64,000 nt of DNA from Bacillota bacterium (GCA_009711705.1 VENG01000004.1:1-64000); one strand, 5' to 3'. Positions 35,792 through 45,265 are shown, counted from the first letter of the stretch. Numbers and translations: made by a program. Notes: generated from the sequence alone by a model not told the origin.

Positions 35792-35968
35792 TTACTTAGG
35801 GTTTCTTTTTTTAAAAAATCCTCCCACCCCTATTAAAATTAAAGCTGCAACTGCCAGGAAAGGTAGTAAAGGACTGTCCCGTGTTAAAAGGCCTAAGGCA
35901 AGACCAATGCCGCCTAAGAAAAAAGTAAAAACACCTAAACAGAGAATTAACTCTCCAAACCTATATAT
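35792..35968 (-). CDS. Two-helix small membrane protein, apparent ATA start
   Basis: The frame encodes 58 residues: YRFGELILCLGVFTFFLGG, IGLALGLLTRDSPLLPFLAV and AALILIGVGGFFKKRNPK, i.e. two membrane segments and a basic tail. No ATG, GTG or TTG occurs in a sensible place, but a perfect GGGAGGGG lies seven bases before ATA 35968 with in-frame stops just upstream of it. Either an ATA codon starts translation or an ATG was recently mutated. The protein-like composition argues that it is or was a gene. Confidence 0.5.
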   Translation of the reverse strand: MYRFGELILCLGVFTFFLGGIGLALGLLTRDSPLLPFLAVAALILIGVGGFFKKRNPK

Positions 35969-36112
35969 CTTTATCCCCTCCCTATCACCGCTAATAGCCG
36001 ATTTTACTTTATTATAAAATAAAATGCAGAATACCTGCCAGACATTTAAATCCTTTTTCCGTATAATAAAAGAGATGGGATGTTAGACTAAGCGGCAAAG
36101 GAGGTTAAAGAT

Positions 36113-36793
36113 ATGTTCAAACACGATAAGCATTTACTGGAAATGGTAAGAGTAGAGCGTCCCAATCCTCAATACGCCGCGATGCTTCAGGAACAGTTAG
36201 GCGGGCCTCAAGGCGAGTTGAAAGCGGCACTACAATATGTGTCACAGAGTTTTCGTATTAAGGACCCTGAGATTAAAGACCTATTTTTAGATATTGCATC
36301 TGAAGAATTTAGCCATATGGAAATGGTTGCCACTGCGGTGAACTTGCTAAATGGTCATGACATTGATGCGCAGGGGACACAGCCGTCAGGAAACATTGAA
36401 GCTAATGTGCTTACCGGCCTGGCACCGTATTTAACCAACGGTTCAGGTGTACCTTTTACGGCAGCCTATGTTAATGTAACCGGTGATCTTGCGGCCGATA
36501 TTCTTTCCAATATTGCGGCAGAGCAACGTGCCAAGGTGGTTTATGAATACCTTCACCGGCAAATAAATGACAGGCATGTAAGGCAGACTATAGACTTTCT
36601 TCTTAACAGGGAAGAAGCCCATAACACCTTATTCCGGCAAGCCTTTCAAAAAATACAAGACAGTGGGTCTAACCGGGATTGGGGTGTGGACCAGAATGCC
36701 AGGCTGTACTTTGATCTTTCCCCAGGGGTCAATCACTTTCACGTCCATTCCCCTCATCCCCCGGCTTTCCAAAACCCCAACTTTGCACAATAA
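36113..36793 (+). CDS. cotJC: Spore coat manganese catalase-like protein CotJC
   Basis: A 226-residue manganese-catalase family protein. The dimanganese ligands lie in GELKAALQYVSQSF, IASEEFSHMEMV and EEAHNTLFRQAFQKI, with ELKA and EEFSH glutamate/histidine patterns as in CotJC. It detoxifies peroxide or serves as a coat component in spores. Usual partners cotJA and cotJB are absent. AAGGAGG precedes ATG 36113; a terminator follows. Confidence 0.9.
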   Translation: MFKHDKHLLEMVRVERPNPQYAAMLQEQLGGPQGELKAALQYVSQSFRIKDPEIKDLFLDIASEEFSHMEMVATAVNLLNGHDIDAQGTQPSGNIEANVLTGLAPYLTNGSGVPFTAAYVNVTGDLAADILSNIAAEQRAKVVYEYLHRQINDRHVRQTIDFLLNREEAHNTLFRQAFQKIQDSGSNRDWGVDQNARLYFDLSPGVNHFHVHSPHPPAFQNPNFAQ

Positions 36794-36794
36794 T

Positions 36795-36823
36795 AAAAGC
36801 CGCTGCTACTGCAGCGGCTTTTT
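36795..36823 (+). terminator. cotJC terminator
   Basis: AAAAGCCGCTGC pairs with GCAGCGGCTTTTT around TACT. Confidence 0.92.
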
Positions 36824-36929
36824 AATGTCTGGGAGTTTAAAGAAGTAGATAAATTATTTTCAGACAGAGGTATGGACAAGGAATAGTAGAAATATAACTT
36901 TAACCGACGCAAAGCAGAGGTAATGCAAA

Positions 36930-37592
36930 ATGACTTTATGGTACATATTTTTTACAGCAGTTGTGGTAGGGCTTTCCGGTGCCATGATGCCCGGTCCGCT
37001 TTTGACTGTTACCATCACCGAGACTGCCAGGCGAGGGTTTATTGCCGGCCCTCTCCTAATTCTGGGGCACGCGATTTTGGAAGGTGCACTGCTCATTGCT
37101 CTGGGGCTGGGCTTGGGATCCTTTCTTACCGAACCTACTGTAAGTATTTCTATTGCTATGATAGGGGGGCTGTTTTTAGCCTGGATGGGATTTCAAATGG
37201 CTAAAGACTCATATCGTGAAAGAGTAAAACTAAAGGATTTTGAAGACATTGAACCCATCTCTCAAAGTAATTCAATGCACCCCATTCTGGCGGGTATACT
37301 AGTTAGTCTTTCCAACCCCTATTGGACTCTTTGGTGGGCTACCATTGGCCTCGGCTACATTACCATGTCTCTAAAATATGGTTTGGCAGGAATAATATCT
37401 TTTTTTACCGGTCATATTTTAGCCGACCTAGGATGGTACTCCCTGGTGTCAGCCGGTGTGGTGAGCGGCAAACGCTTTCTCTCTCAAAGTGTTTACCGTA
37501 TCATTATTATCATCTGTGGAGTATTCTTATTATTTTTAGGCGTAAGCTTTATATACTACGGGCTAACTTCTACGTTAAGTGTGAACCACTAA
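36930..37592 (+). CDS. LysE/RhtB-family exporter
   Basis: A 220-residue membrane protein with six hydrophobic segments, the LysE N-terminal signature GLSGAMMPGPLLTVTITETARRG, and SLSNPYWTLWW before segment 4. LysE proteins export amino acids or similar small compounds driven by proton gradient. GAGGTAATGCAAA precedes ATG 36930. It is monocistronic and immediately upstream of the IS607 insertion. Confidence 0.88.
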   Translation: MTLWYIFFTAVVVGLSGAMMPGPLLTVTITETARRGFIAGPLLILGHAILEGALLIALGLGLGSFLTEPTVSISIAMIGGLFLAWMGFQMAKDSYRERVKLKDFEDIEPISQSNSMHPILAGILVSLSNPYWTLWWATIGLGYITMSLKYGLAGIISFFTGHILADLGWYSLVSAGVVSGKRFLSQSVYRIIIIICGVFLLFLGVSFIYYGLTSTLSVNH

Positions 37593-37754
37593 AGGATAAT
37601 TTTGTTTAATGGAGAATAATTACCTCCAAGGAATGTTTTTGCAGGAGGGATAGAAAAGTTAAAATATGACTATAAAAAGTTATAAATAACTATTTGCTAT
37701 TTATAGATATCAATGCCAATAAACGCATACTATAAATAGCAAAGGTGTGATTAT

Positions 37755-38009
37755 ATGAACTACTATCCAGTCGGTGAGTTTGCAAAAAGAATCAATCTAA
37801 CTCATCAAACTTTAAGAAACTAACTAGTAGAATTTATTGCATCACTGTATAACTGTGAAATTGAAGTTGTCGACCACACAGAAAAGACAGAAGAACAGGA
37901 GTTAGTTGAGGATCTAATTGAGATTGTGACTGTCTTTAGCTGTTGGTTACAGGGCAAACGAGCGAACAAAGCCAAGAAACTCCTGCAGGAGCTGAAAGAA
38001 AATGATTAA
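37755..38009 (+). pseudogene. tnpA: IS607 TnpA serine recombinase, internally deleted
   Basis: The first 22 codons read MNYYPVGEFAKRINLTHQTL and RN, the MerR-like helix-turn-helix of IS607 TnpA. An in-frame TAA follows and the frame continues with LVEFIASLYNCEIEV, VDHTEKTEEQELVEDLIEIV and LQGKRANKAKKLLQELK, the end of the same protein. The whole catalytic domain with the active serine is gone. The deletion is in frame except for the stop at its junction. Its last codons overlap the start of tnpB. Confidence 0.85.
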
Positions 38010-39228
38010 AGCATTTAAGGTTCAACTCATACCAACAAAGGAACAAGAAGAAAAGTTCCGCCAGTCAGCAGGGGTAGCTCGCTGGGCCTATAACTATGCA
38101 CTGGGTAAGCAGTTAAAGAATTTTGAAGAAGGTAATAAATTCATTCGCGAAGGGGAAATCCGCAAAGAAATAACAACCTTAAAAAAGACTAATGAATACG
38201 CATGGTTAGGCGATGTATCAGCCCAAATACCCAAGCAGGCCGTAAGGGACTTAGACCAAGCCTACAAACGTTTCTTTAAAATTCAGCAGGAAACCACAGA
38301 AAAATACACTCCCAAGACCATCGAAAAAGCCAAGAGAACTGGTAAAAAACTCACCGCTTATGACTTAAATGGACATCCAAAGTTTAAGAGTAAACATAAG
38401 AGTATGCCGAGGTTTTTCCAGCGTGAAGACAAGCTGGTAATCTCTAACAGCAAGGTAAAGTTAGAGAAAATCGGTTGGGTTAAAATTGCGGAAAAAGACC
38501 GTATTCCAGCAGGCAAATACAGTAACCCACGAGTGAGCTTTGACGGGTTCTATTGGTATATTTCCGTTGGTATTGAGCTAGAAAACAACATTAAATTTCA
38601 ACCTGAAACTGAAGGCATTGGCATTGACGTAGGAGTAAAGGATTTAGCCATTCTCAGCAGCGGCGAAAAAATAAAAAACATTAACAAAACAAAAGAAATT
38701 CGCCGGTTAACTAAAAAACTTAAACGACTACAGCGACAGACAAGTCGGCAGTATGAGAAACTTAAAAAGAAAGGTGGTGAAAACCGTTACAGAAAGACTT
38801 GCAACCTATTAAAACTGGAAAAGAAAATACTTTCTATCCACCGGAGGCTAAAAAATATCCGTCTTAATCACGTTCATCAGGCCACAGCCAAGCTGGTGAA
38901 AGCCAAGCCAGCTTTTATTGCCATCGAAGACTTAAACATTAATGGCATGATGAAAAACAAGCACTTAGTTCGCGCCGTTCAAGAACAAAAACTTTATACT
39001 TTTAAGCGTCAGCTAAGTTATAAATGTGATTGGAACGGAATCCCACTGGTACTGGCAGACCGGTTCTATCCAAGCAGTAAGCAGTGCAGTCATTGTGGTT
39101 CGATTAAAAAGGACTTGAAATTATCTGACCGTACTTATTATTGCAAGCATTGCGGCTTGAATATTAACCGGGATGTAAACGCCAGTATTAATCTCAAACA
39201 CTACGGATTAAAACAATTCGCAAGTTAG
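38002..39228 (+). CDS. tnpB: TnpB RNA-guided nuclease (IS607 type)
   Basis: A 408-residue TnpB with RuvC-type residues intact: D209 (GIGIDVGVKDLA), E309 (FIAIEDLNING) and D391 (INRDVNASINL), and a C4 zinc finger C362-C365-C381-C384. It is a transposon-encoded nuclease that cuts DNA at sites matching a guide RNA made from the element's right end, next to a short flanking motif, and is the ancestor of Cas12. Full length with no frameshift, although TnpA beside it is dead. Overlaps TnpA's end by eight bases. Confidence 0.93.
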   Translation: MIKAFKVQLIPTKEQEEKFRQSAGVARWAYNYALGKQLKNFEEGNKFIREGEIRKEITTLKKTNEYAWLGDVSAQIPKQAVRDLDQAYKRFFKIQQETTEKYTPKTIEKAKRTGKKLTAYDLNGHPKFKSKHKSMPRFFQREDKLVISNSKVKLEKIGWVKIAEKDRIPAGKYSNPRVSFDGFYWYISVGIELENNIKFQPETEGIGIDVGVKDLAILSSGEKIKNINKTKEIRRLTKKLKRLQRQTSRQYEKLKKKGGENRYRKTCNLLKLEKKILSIHRRLKNIRLNHVHQATAKLVKAKPAFIAIEDLNINGMMKNKHLVRAVQEQKLYTFKRQLSYKCDWNGIPLVLADRFYPSSKQCSHCGSIKKDLKLSDRTYYCKHCGLNINRDVNASINLKHYGLKQFAS

Positions 39229-39375
39229 CATCTAAAAGCACTTGCGGATATGTACCGATTCGTTAGTCGGGAATTTAAGCCTTTGGAGAGCTATATCAAA
39301 CGGGAGTAGCTTCGGCAAAACCGGGCTCGATGAATTAGGAAGTGGAAACTTGTAAGTTTTTATAGGTTTTCTGTA
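39160..39375 (+). ncRNA. Putative omega RNA (reRNA) at the IS607 right end
   Basis: In this family the guide RNA scaffold spans the end of tnpB and the right end of the element. The DNA after the stop has several short stems (ACCGATTCGTTAGTCGG; TCGGCAAAACCGG; AAACTTGTAAGTTT) leading up to a T-rich stretch. The exact 3' boundary and the guide are not determined; the guide would be the flanking DNA beyond the element's end, next to acyP. Confidence 0.4.
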
Positions 39376-39387
39376 ACGGTTTTACAT

Positions 39388-39657
39388 TTGACTAAACACG
39401 TGCACATTTCAGGCCGGGTGCAGGGTGTGTATTTCAGGGACAGTACAAAGGAACAAGCCGATAAACTTGGCCTTACCGGCTGGGTGCGAAATCTACCGGA
39501 CGGAAGAGTGGAAGCAGTTTTTCAGGGGAATGAAAATAAAATAGAAAAAATGCTGGAATGGTGCTGGGAAGGGTCACCCATGTCCAGAGTTGAGGGCGTA
39601 TACGTAGAAGATATGGGCGATTCAAAAGAGTTGGCTGAATTCAGGATCACCAAATGA
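39388..39657 (+). CDS. acyP: Acylphosphatase
   Basis: An 89-residue acylphosphatase with the signature GRVQGVYFRDST (catalytic R17) and GWVRNLPDGRVEA (N35). It hydrolyses carboxyl-phosphate bonds such as acetyl phosphate. The start, TTG 39388, has only a weak GTAACGG site; the IS607 element upstream may have displaced the original promoter and start region. Followed by a terminator. Confidence 0.9.
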   Translation: MTKHVHISGRVQGVYFRDSTKEQADKLGLTGWVRNLPDGRVEAVFQGNENKIEKMLEWCWEGSPMSRVEGVYVEDMGDSKELAEFRITK

Positions 39658-39691
39658 GATAAGAAATTTGGATCTCGTAGAATAGGGATGG

Positions 39692-39740
39692 AAGGCAGCT
39701 GCAAGCCTGTGGTTCACAGGTATCCCAGTTGCCTTTTTTA
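39692..39740 (+). terminator. Terminator after acyP
   Basis: AAGGCAGCTG pairs with CAGTTGCCTT (one mismatch) with an inner CCTGTGGTTCACAGG stem, followed by six T. Confidence 0.78.
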
Positions 39741-39833
39741 CATGGTTCACTTCCTTGCTACCATAAGCCCATTGCCAATTATGGGCAGTTTTTATTATAA
39801 TCATAATTAGCATTTTTTTGTGAGGTAATCAAC

Positions 39834-42527
39834 GTGAAACGCAAAATATGGCGCGTCAAAAAAATAGATCCGCTTCTCAAGTCAATTTTATCAGAAAAGT
39901 TGGGTGTTTCACCTATTGTGGCCCAACTTTTGATTAACCGGGGCATTTACACGGTTGATGCAGCAAGGAATTTTCTTTCCACCGATTTAAATGCAGTTAG
40001 CCGGCCGGAATTATTAAAGGATATAGATAAGGCAGTTAAACGTATTTGCACAGCGCTGGAAAAGCAGGAGAAGATACTTATATACGGTGATTATGACGCC
40101 GACGGTATCACAGCCACTGCTCTTTTGGTAAACTTCCTGCGTCGGCTAGGGGGAATTGTTAATTATTTTGTTCCGCACCGTATTAATGAAGGATACGGGT
40201 TACACCTGCGTGCGCTGGACAGAGCAAAGGAAACCGGCCATACTCTGGTAATTACAGTGGATTGTGGAATTAGTGCATTTGATACGGTGAAAAAAAATCT
40301 AGAAAGCAATGGGCCGGATATAATTATTACGGATCACCATGAACCCCCAGAGGTACTACCCCCGGCTTTGGCTGTAATTAATCCCAAAAGACCTGATTGT
40401 GATTATCCGTTTAAGGAACTGGCCGGGGTAGGAGTAGCTATGAAGCTCGGTCAGGCCGTGGAAAAAGTTACAGGCGGCACGAGTGACATGTGGAAGGATT
40501 TTTTGGATTTAGTTTGTTTGGGAACAGTGGCTGATGTGGTTCCGTTAAAGGGAGAAAACAGGATTCTCGTCAAAATCGGTCTGCCGGCCCTGGCAAATAC
40601 TGATAATGTAGGATTACAAGCGCTATTAAACGCCAGTTCGATAAAAACTGACCATTTGGATACGCGGCAGGTGGCATTTGCCATGGCGCCTCGTTTAAAT
40701 GCTGCCGGAAGGCTGGGTGATGCCTGCTTAGCAGTGGATCTTTTACTGTCGGATAATTATGAAGATGCTGTGGAGATTACATCTCAACTAAACAGTAGTA
40801 ACCAGCGGCGTCAAAAAGTGGGGTCCATGGTATTGGCAGAAGCTATGGATATGCTGGAGAGCCGTCCTGAACTGGCGGAGAAGAAGGTTCTGGTACTGGG
40901 GTCTGAAACGTGGCATCCCGGGGTGATAGGTATAGTTGCATCACGGATTGTAGAAAAATTTTATCGTCCTACACTCCTTGTTTCTTTGGACGGGGATACG
41001 GGTAAAGGATCTGCCCGCAGCATATCGGGTTTTCACATGTATAAGGCATTAGAACACTGCAAAGATAAACTTTCAGCCCACGGCGGTCATGCTCTGGCAG
41101 CTGGTTTTTCCCTTCCTGCCGATAATTTGGAAGCCTTTAGGGAAGCGATCAATAATTATGCTGAAACTGTGCTTAAGCCTGAATCCATGATCCCGAATAT
41201 TGAATTGGATGCCCTCATTTCTCTTGCAGATATTAATGCAGAACTGATTGAACAGTTAGATGAATTGTGGCCTTATGGTCAAGGAAATCCTTACCCTTTA
41301 TTTGGATGTCACGAGGTTTCATTACTTAATTATAGGGGCGTGGGCAAAGAAGGGGCACATCTTAAAATGATGGTCAAGGAAGGGCAGGTGACTTTGGACG
41401 GTATAGGGTTTAACTTAGGCTCATATGCTGAAACGCTTGCCACCAGGGATGTGGACCTGGCATTCATTCCGGCCGTCAACCAGTGGAACGGTAGAAAAAC
41501 ACTTCAATTGGAGGTTAAGGAAATACAGCCTGCAGTAACCGGTATTCATCCCCAGCAGGCCCGGGAAGAAGAAAACGATTGTGTGTCATGTGCTGAGCCC
41601 GAACAATATACATATATGGATAATCAAAAGGAACTTTTTTTACCCGGTTTTATCAATAAGCAACTGGCTAAATGTGCGGTTAGTGAAAACGGTTTTAATT
41701 TTCCTGACATTACATTATCTGCACTGCCACCCGCTGAGCACCCGTTTGAACTGGATGACCGACGAAATTTTCCGCACTGTGAAGAGATGTTGGCCCGTGT
41801 GTGTACAAAGCAAGAGAACACAGTGGTGATAGTGAATTGCCCATATCAAGCGATAGAGTTATTTTCTTTTTTAACCCGGGAAAGGGTAATAGCAGCAAAC
41901 ACAGTCGTGGCCAATCCATTGTTATATGGCAGTACACGGGATATTATCAACAACAATAGTTCAAGCGGTGGCCAAGTGAGTGTATTGCTGTCTACAGCTG
42001 ACCTATTATGCCTACCGAAAGGGTTTTACGTTGATAATTTAGTGTTATATAATTTACCTTATCACCCGCAAGAGTTTTACACCTTATTATCAGAGTGCAA
42101 ACCAGCACGGGTATGTTTGCTCTACAACCGAAAAGAGAATGAATTAGCAGAAGGTTATTTGCACTCTATGGCTCCCGAAAGAGAATTTATGGCTGGTTTC
42201 TATAATTATTTACGTGCTGCTTCCCAAGCTTATCAAACCGGCTTTTCCGCTGCCGATGCCATCAGTGCACTGGCCGCAAAAGGGCTCAACGGTATGCACC
42301 CGTTTAGTATTGGTGTGGCCTTAAAAGTATTCAAAGAACTGAATCTTCTCAATTATCAAGAAAACAATGGATTTCGTTTTGAGTTATATACTGCACCTAA
42401 AGAAAAACTCCGTTTGGAAGATTCGCCGACTTACAGCTACTTGCAGGGAATAAAGAGATATTGTATTAAATGGCGGCGTTTAGGGATGGATTTTGAAGAT
42501 ATTTCGGATTTATTAGAATTGGTTTAA
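39834..42527 (+). CDS. recJ: Single-stranded-DNA exonuclease RecJ
   Basis: An 897-residue RecJ with DHH motifs YGDYDADGITATALL, VDCGISAFD, ITDHHEPPEVLP and the DHHA1 stretch SARSISGFHMYKALE...SAHGGHALAAGFSLP, which bind two Mn/Mg ions. It degrades single-stranded DNA 5' to 3' in recombination and mismatch repair. The length far exceeds E. coli RecJ (577) and exceeds Bacillus (786); the extra C-terminal 330 residues resemble those of clostridial homologues and may bind other proteins. GTG start after TGAGGTAATC. Upstream of relA, as in other Firmicutes. Confidence 0.92.
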   Translation: MKRKIWRVKKIDPLLKSILSEKLGVSPIVAQLLINRGIYTVDAARNFLSTDLNAVSRPELLKDIDKAVKRICTALEKQEKILIYGDYDADGITATALLVNFLRRLGGIVNYFVPHRINEGYGLHLRALDRAKETGHTLVITVDCGISAFDTVKKNLESNGPDIIITDHHEPPEVLPPALAVINPKRPDCDYPFKELAGVGVAMKLGQAVEKVTGGTSDMWKDFLDLVCLGTVADVVPLKGENRILVKIGLPALANTDNVGLQALLNASSIKTDHLDTRQVAFAMAPRLNAAGRLGDACLAVDLLLSDNYEDAVEITSQLNSSNQRRQKVGSMVLAEAMDMLESRPELAEKKVLVLGSETWHPGVIGIVASRIVEKFYRPTLLVSLDGDTGKGSARSISGFHMYKALEHCKDKLSAHGGHALAAGFSLPADNLEAFREAINNYAETVLKPESMIPNIELDALISLADINAELIEQLDELWPYGQGNPYPLFGCHEVSLLNYRGVGKEGAHLKMMVKEGQVTLDGIGFNLGSYAETLATRDVDLAFIPAVNQWNGRKTLQLEVKEIQPAVTGIHPQQAREEENDCVSCAEPEQYTYMDNQKELFLPGFINKQLAKCAVSENGFNFPDITLSALPPAEHPFELDDRRNFPHCEEMLARVCTKQENTVVIVNCPYQAIELFSFLTRERVIAANTVVANPLLYGSTRDIINNNSSSGGQVSVLLSTADLLCLPKGFYVDNLVLYNLPYHPQEFYTLLSECKPARVCLLYNRKENELAEGYLHSMAPEREFMAGFYNYLRAASQAYQTGFSAADAISALAAKGLNGMHPFSIGVALKVFKELNLLNYQENNGFRFELYTAPKEKLRLEDSPTYSYLQGIKRYCIKWRRLGMDFEDISDLLELV

Positions 42528-42583
42528 TTTACCTGCTTTTAATTTATTTGCTTGATATATTCACTTCTGAGGAGGGAATCTGC

Positions 42584-44761
42584 ATGGTGTTCGAAGACAT
42601 TTTGCAAAAAGTGAAGGTATACAATCCCAATGCAGATCTTTCCCTGTTAAAAAAAGCTTATGCCTTTGCAGAGAAAGCTCACCGGGACCAGACACGTATT
42701 TCCGGTGACCCTTTTATAAACCACCCCATTGCCGTGGCCCGTATATTAGCGAGCTTGGAATTGGATATGGAAACACTTATAGCCGGTTTATTGCACGATA
42801 CTGTGGAAGACACCGATGTAAGTTTATCTCAAATAGAACAAAATTTTAGCAAAGAAATTTCGTTGCTGGTTGACGGTGTTACCAAGTTGGGGCGGCTGGA
42901 GTACCGCTCTAAAGAAGAACGGCAGGTGGAAAGCCTGCGTAAAATGTTTTTAGCCATGGCTAAGGACATACGTGTTGTACTGATTAAACTTGCGGATAGG
43001 CTGCATAATTTGAGAACCTTAGAGCACCAGCCGGAAAGAAAACAAAAAGAAATTGCCCAGGAAACATTGGATATTTTTGCCCCACTGGCACACCGTTTAG
43101 GGATTTATTATTTCAAGTGGGAATTAGAGGATCTAGCGTTTCGCTTTTCACTGCCTTCCAAGTACTATGAGTTAGCCGATAAGCTCAAGCGCACACGACA
43201 TATGCGAGAGAAATATATTGACAAGGTGAGAGCAAGTTTAAGCGAAAAGCTGCATGAGGTCAATATAACGGCTGAAATTAAAGGCCGCCCTAAGCATTTG
43301 TACAGTATTTATCAAAAGATGCTGCGACAAAAAAAGGATTTCAGCGAAATATTTGATGTTATGGCTGTTAGAATACTGGTGGACACGGTGCGTGACTGCT
43401 ATGCCGGCCTGGGAACAGTTCATACTATGTGGGTGCCTATCCCCGGAAAATTTAAAGACTATATTGCCATGCCCAAATCCAATATGTACCAGTCACTCCA
43501 CACTACGGTTATTGGCCCGCAGGGGGAACCGCTTGAGATTCAGTTACGTACATGGGATATGCACAGTACTGCTGAATATGGTATTGCCGCTCATTGGAGA
43601 TATAAAGAAGGTGGCCAAGGTGATAAATCCTTTGACCAGAAGTTGAGCTGGTTGCGGCAAATATTGGAGTGGCAGCATGATTTAAAAGACACCACCGAAT
43701 TCATGGAAAATCTTAAAATTGATCTTTTTACTGACGTGGTATTTGTTTTTACCCCTAAAGGTGACGTTATGGAGCTTCCCGCCGGGGCTGTTCCTCTTGA
43801 CTTTGCCTACAGGGTTCACACTCAAGTGGGTCACCGCTGTGTTGGGGCCAAGGTTAATAACCGCATAACTCCCTTGGATTACCAGCTTCAAAACGGTGAC
43901 ATCATTGAAGTCCTAACTTCCAAACAAAGCAATGGGCCCAGCAGGGATTGGCTAAATATTGTAAACACATCCCAGGCGAAAACACGTATCCGGCAGTGGT
44001 TTAAAAAGGAACAGCGAGATACACACATTGTCAAAGGACGGGAGTCTCTGGAACGAGAAGCCAAAAAGCAGGGCGTTGACTTCGACGAAGTCAAAAGCGA
44101 CAGGCTGATGGAGTACGGTAAAAAGCTAAATCTGCATAACTCTGATGATGTCCTCGCCGCTGTAGGTGATGGTACCATTTCCTCGCAAAGCATTATTAAT
44201 AGAATCAGGCAGGATTTGGTTGAGCCGGAGAGGAAGAGATACCTGGAAGAAGAGATGCAATCCCTGGTAACCGATAGCAAGCCGGCAATACCTAAGGAAG
44301 AGCCCGCCCAGGGCATAAAAGTAAAGGACATAGATAATTTATTGATCAGGCTTGCCCATTGTTGTAATCCCGTTCCAGGTGACTTCATTGTGGGTTACAT
44401 CACAAGGGGGCGGGGTGTCTCTATCCACCGGGCAGATTGTAGTAATGTTAACTCGCTGATCAAGGATGACGGGTCACGAATGGTTGACGTCTCCTGGGAA
44501 GACAGTTTTGAATCATCGTTTCAGGTTAAACTGGAAATAACAGGCGCAGACCGGGCAGGTCTTTTGAGCGACGTAATGTCGGTACTAACGGACATCAAAA
44601 TGAGTGCCAACTGGGTTACTGCCAGGGGGAAAAAAAATCACCAGGCAAGTATTGAGATGGTTCTGCAGGTAAAAAGCCTGGAGCAGCTTAAATACGTTAT
44701 TAACCGTATAAATAAGGTTAAAGATGTCTATGAGGTAAGAAGAACCGGGCATGGGGGGTAA
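42584..44761 (+). CDS. relA: Bifunctional (p)ppGpp synthetase/hydrolase RelA/SpoT
   Basis: A 725-residue Rel: HD hydrolase domain (FINHPIAVARILASL... LLHDTVEDT), synthetase domain (YQSLHTTV, HWRYKEG), TGS domain (DVMELPAGAVPLDFAYRVHTQVGHR), Zn-finger region (HCCNPVPGD) and ACT domain (LEITGADRAGLLSDVM). It makes and removes the alarmone (p)ppGpp in amino-acid starvation. ATG 42584 is chosen because GAGGAGGG lies eight bases upstream. Followed closely by dtd, the conserved Firmicutes order relA-dtd-MBL. Confidence 0.96.
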   Translation: MVFEDILQKVKVYNPNADLSLLKKAYAFAEKAHRDQTRISGDPFINHPIAVARILASLELDMETLIAGLLHDTVEDTDVSLSQIEQNFSKEISLLVDGVTKLGRLEYRSKEERQVESLRKMFLAMAKDIRVVLIKLADRLHNLRTLEHQPERKQKEIAQETLDIFAPLAHRLGIYYFKWELEDLAFRFSLPSKYYELADKLKRTRHMREKYIDKVRASLSEKLHEVNITAEIKGRPKHLYSIYQKMLRQKKDFSEIFDVMAVRILVDTVRDCYAGLGTVHTMWVPIPGKFKDYIAMPKSNMYQSLHTTVIGPQGEPLEIQLRTWDMHSTAEYGIAAHWRYKEGGQGDKSFDQKLSWLRQILEWQHDLKDTTEFMENLKIDLFTDVVFVFTPKGDVMELPAGAVPLDFAYRVHTQVGHRCVGAKVNNRITPLDYQLQNGDIIEVLTSKQSNGPSRDWLNIVNTSQAKTRIRQWFKKEQRDTHIVKGRESLEREAKKQGVDFDEVKSDRLMEYGKKLNLHNSDDVLAAVGDGTISSQSIINRIRQDLVEPERKRYLEEEMQSLVTDSKPAIPKEEPAQGIKVKDIDNLLIRLAHCCNPVPGDFIVGYITRGRGVSIHRADCSNVNSLIKDDGSRMVDVSWEDSFESSFQVKLEITGADRAGLLSDVMSVLTDIKMSANWVTARGKKNHQASIEMVLQVKSLEQLKYVINRINKVKDVYEVRRTGHGG

Positions 44762-44791
44762 GTAATATAGACTGTACAGAAAGGTTTGGTG

Positions 44792-45250
44792 TTGTCTGAC
44801 TTGCGTGCCGTAATACAAAGAGTCACCGGAGGCTCAGTTGACGTTGAAGGGATTACCGTGGGGGCAGTGGGTTCAGGAATGGTAATTCTTCTGGGGGTCG
44901 GCAAAGAAGATTCCGAACACGATGTTGATTATCTTGTAGAAAAAATAATTAATTTACGGATTTTCGAGGACGATGCAGGAAAAATGAACCTTTCCCTTAT
45001 GGATGTTCAAGGCGAAGCCCTGGTGGTGTCTCAGTTTACCCTGTACGGGGACTGTCGTAAGGGAAGAAGGCCTAATTTTAGCGAAGCTGCTTCTCCCGAG
45101 CAAGGGGAAGAGCTATACAATAAGTTTATAAAGGCTTTGCAGGACCGCTCAGTAAAAGTAGCTACAGGAACTTTCCGTGCTTATATGTCCGTAAAGATTT
45201 TAAATGACGGTCCGGTCACTCTGATTTTAGACAGCAGCAAACAATTATAA
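44792..45250 (+). CDS. dtd: D-aminoacyl-tRNA deacylase
   Basis: A protein of about 152 residues with [13 protein letters not shown] at the start, the active-site motif [16 protein letters not shown] and the Gly-cis-Pro region [11 protein letters not shown]. It frees tRNA from D-amino acids. The start is uncertain: TTG 44792 has AAAGG about seven bases before it, but TTG 44801 (giving M-RAVIQRV) and TTG 44786 are alternatives. 30 bases after relA; 15 before the next gene. Confidence 0.93.
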   Translation: MSDLRAVIQRVTGGSVDVEGITVGAVGSGMVILLGVGKEDSEHDVDYLVEKIINLRIFEDDAGKMNLSLMDVQGEALVVSQFTLYGDCRKGRRPNFSEAASPEQGEELYNKFIKALQDRSVKVATGTFRAYMSVKILNDGPVTLILDSSKQL

Positions 45251-45265
45251 GGGGAGGTATATATC

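Larger units (their letters stand above)
37640..39386 (+). mobile_element. IS607-family element, TnpA-defective
   Basis: The order is a broken serine-recombinase TnpA and a full TnpB with overlapping start and stop (ATGATTAA), the classic IS607 layout. IS607 has no terminal repeats and does not duplicate its target, so the ends given are only estimates: left end in the AT-rich region before 37755, right end near the small hairpin at about 39350 or shortly after. The element sits between lysE and acyP. It cannot move by itself because TnpA lacks its catalytic domain. Confidence 0.75.

Noticed and set aside
36923..37204. Frame overlapping LysE in another phase
   Set aside because: Shadow of the LysE gene, which has the family signature and six membrane helices.
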